Source of the DNA: Rivularia sp. T60_A2020_040
GTDB taxonomy: Bacteria > Cyanobacteriota > Cyanobacteriia > Cyanobacteriales > Nostocaceae
DNA length: 64,000 bases
Assembly: GCA_015272215.1 (NCBI GenBank)
Contig: JACYMD010000063.1
Location: forward strand, 1-64,000
Direction: 5' to 3'
In this document: positions 63,739 to 64,000 of the stretch, piece after piece
How positions within the stretch are numbered: position 1 is the first letter of the stretch
Layout: every line of letters begins with the position of its first letter
Notes under the pieces: model-generated
The model's input: the letters and a program-made list of their open reading frames with translations, nothing else
What the model was told of the DNA's origin: nothing
Database searches by the model: none
Made by a program: the position numbers and the translations under genes

Positions 63739-64000
63739 TTAAGCTACCCACTGATTTTGAGCAAATTGTACGGCTAAACTTGCTAATAAAACAGCGAAAA
63801 ATATTGCGATCGCAATACCCCAATCACGATGCTGTTTTAATACTAGCCCCAGAGCGAAAGACAGAGAAACGATACCATAAGCGTAGCGCTCTACAGAGGC
63901 TGTGAGTCCGGTATTAAGTATCAAAAGATAGGAAAAAAAACCGTAAACTGTAGCGACTAAAGGAATTTTAGTGCGTGAATACCATAATAAATAAAGTCCA
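63739..64000 (-). CDS. Partial: C-terminal part of a polytopic membrane protein, runs off the window
   Basis: Reading upstream on the minus strand, the frame stays open to the window edge: ...LYLLWYSRTKIPLVATVYGFFSYL, then ILNTGLTASVERYAYGIVSLSFALGLVL and DWGIAIAIFFAVLLASLAVQFAQNQWVA-stop. Three hydrophobic helices in 87 residues, with a Ser-X-X-Arg-Tyr segment before a helix that resembles the C-terminal part of membrane-bound mannosyltransferase/PIG-V-like glycosyltransferases. The family is a guess; the gene is certainly longer than the visible part. A TTG at 63924 is not the true start. Confidence 0.6.
   Translation of the reverse strand, partial: GLYLLWYSRTKIPLVATVYGFFSYLLILNTGLTASVERYAYGIVSLSFALGLVLKQHRDWGIAIAIFFAVLLASLAVQFAQNQWVA

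Overview
This window looks like the chromosome of a filamentous, heterocyst-forming cyanobacterium (order Nostocales). The evidence is repeated HIP1 octamers (GCGATCGC), a phycocyanobilin synthesis gene (pcyA), cyanobacteria-restricted families (DUF1830, DUF1997, DUF3531, DUF4079, DICT), a devBCA exporter locus with an NtcA-type promoter, and many heptanucleotide short tandem repeats (STRRs) of the kind described in heterocystous genera. It is mostly core chromosome. There is no prophage, CRISPR array, intact insertion sequence, rRNA or recognisable tRNA.

Layout. 0-8.3 kb: a small Ser/Thr kinase, ilvD, a Uma2 nuclease-fold protein, a CHAT-protease protein, and a large fusion of cyclic-nucleotide-binding domain, degenerate sigma-54-type AAA domain and 4Fe-4S membrane protein. 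9-12.3 kb: a translationally overlapping three-gene surface-glycan cassette (sugar aminotransferase, GT2, FemAB/GNAT-like). 12.5-17.6 kb: an RCK-TM2-RCK channel-like protein with an atypical pore filter, a PAS-only sensor, a HAD phosphatase and a membrane-anchored unknown. 17.7-21.3 kb: devB-devC-devA on the minus strand. 22-28.4 kb: pcyA, a RelE-type toxin-antitoxin pair, an ECF-like ATPase and several small cyanobacterial families. 29-37.7 kb: a radical SAM protein, a DICT-HD protein, pentapeptide- and WG-repeat proteins, a CPBP protease, clpS and a STAS protein. 37.9-45.9 kb: a TIGR03960-type radical SAM gene, rne, rnhB, DUF1997 and pheA. 46-52.6 kb: a LON-domain protein and the str operon (rpsL-rpsG-fusA-tuf-rpsJ) on the minus strand. 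52.7-64 kb: an IscA/HesB protein, a cupin, a NAGPA-type glycosidase, the glutamate synthase large subunit, a polysaccharide deacetylase, and a membrane protein running off the right edge.

How genes fit together. Translation and RNA turnover are grouped (str operon; rne and rnhB 18 bases apart). The glycan cassette, NAGPA-type protein, cupin and deacetylase suggest envelope polysaccharide work, but they are not one operon. devBCA would export heterocyst glycolipid under nitrogen control, and gltB feeds ammonium assimilation.

Most interesting points: (1) an extra ~290 nt between rpsL and rpsG holding a run of hairpins and a peptide and right-end pattern like a decayed TnpB (IS200/IS605) 3' end; (2) heptamer STRRs inserted in frame in the gltB coding sequence and supplying the C-termini of other proteins; (3) a sigma-54-like AAA domain that has lost its ATPase and sigma-contact motifs and is fused to an iron-sulfur membrane protein; (4) a near-identical 40-bp hairpin element in inverted orientation upstream of both gltB and the divergent NAGPA-type gene; (5) a GTA-N8-TAC / N22 / TAGAAT promoter upstream of devB; (6) two MITE-like elements. 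All calls rest on reading the sequence; no database search was run.
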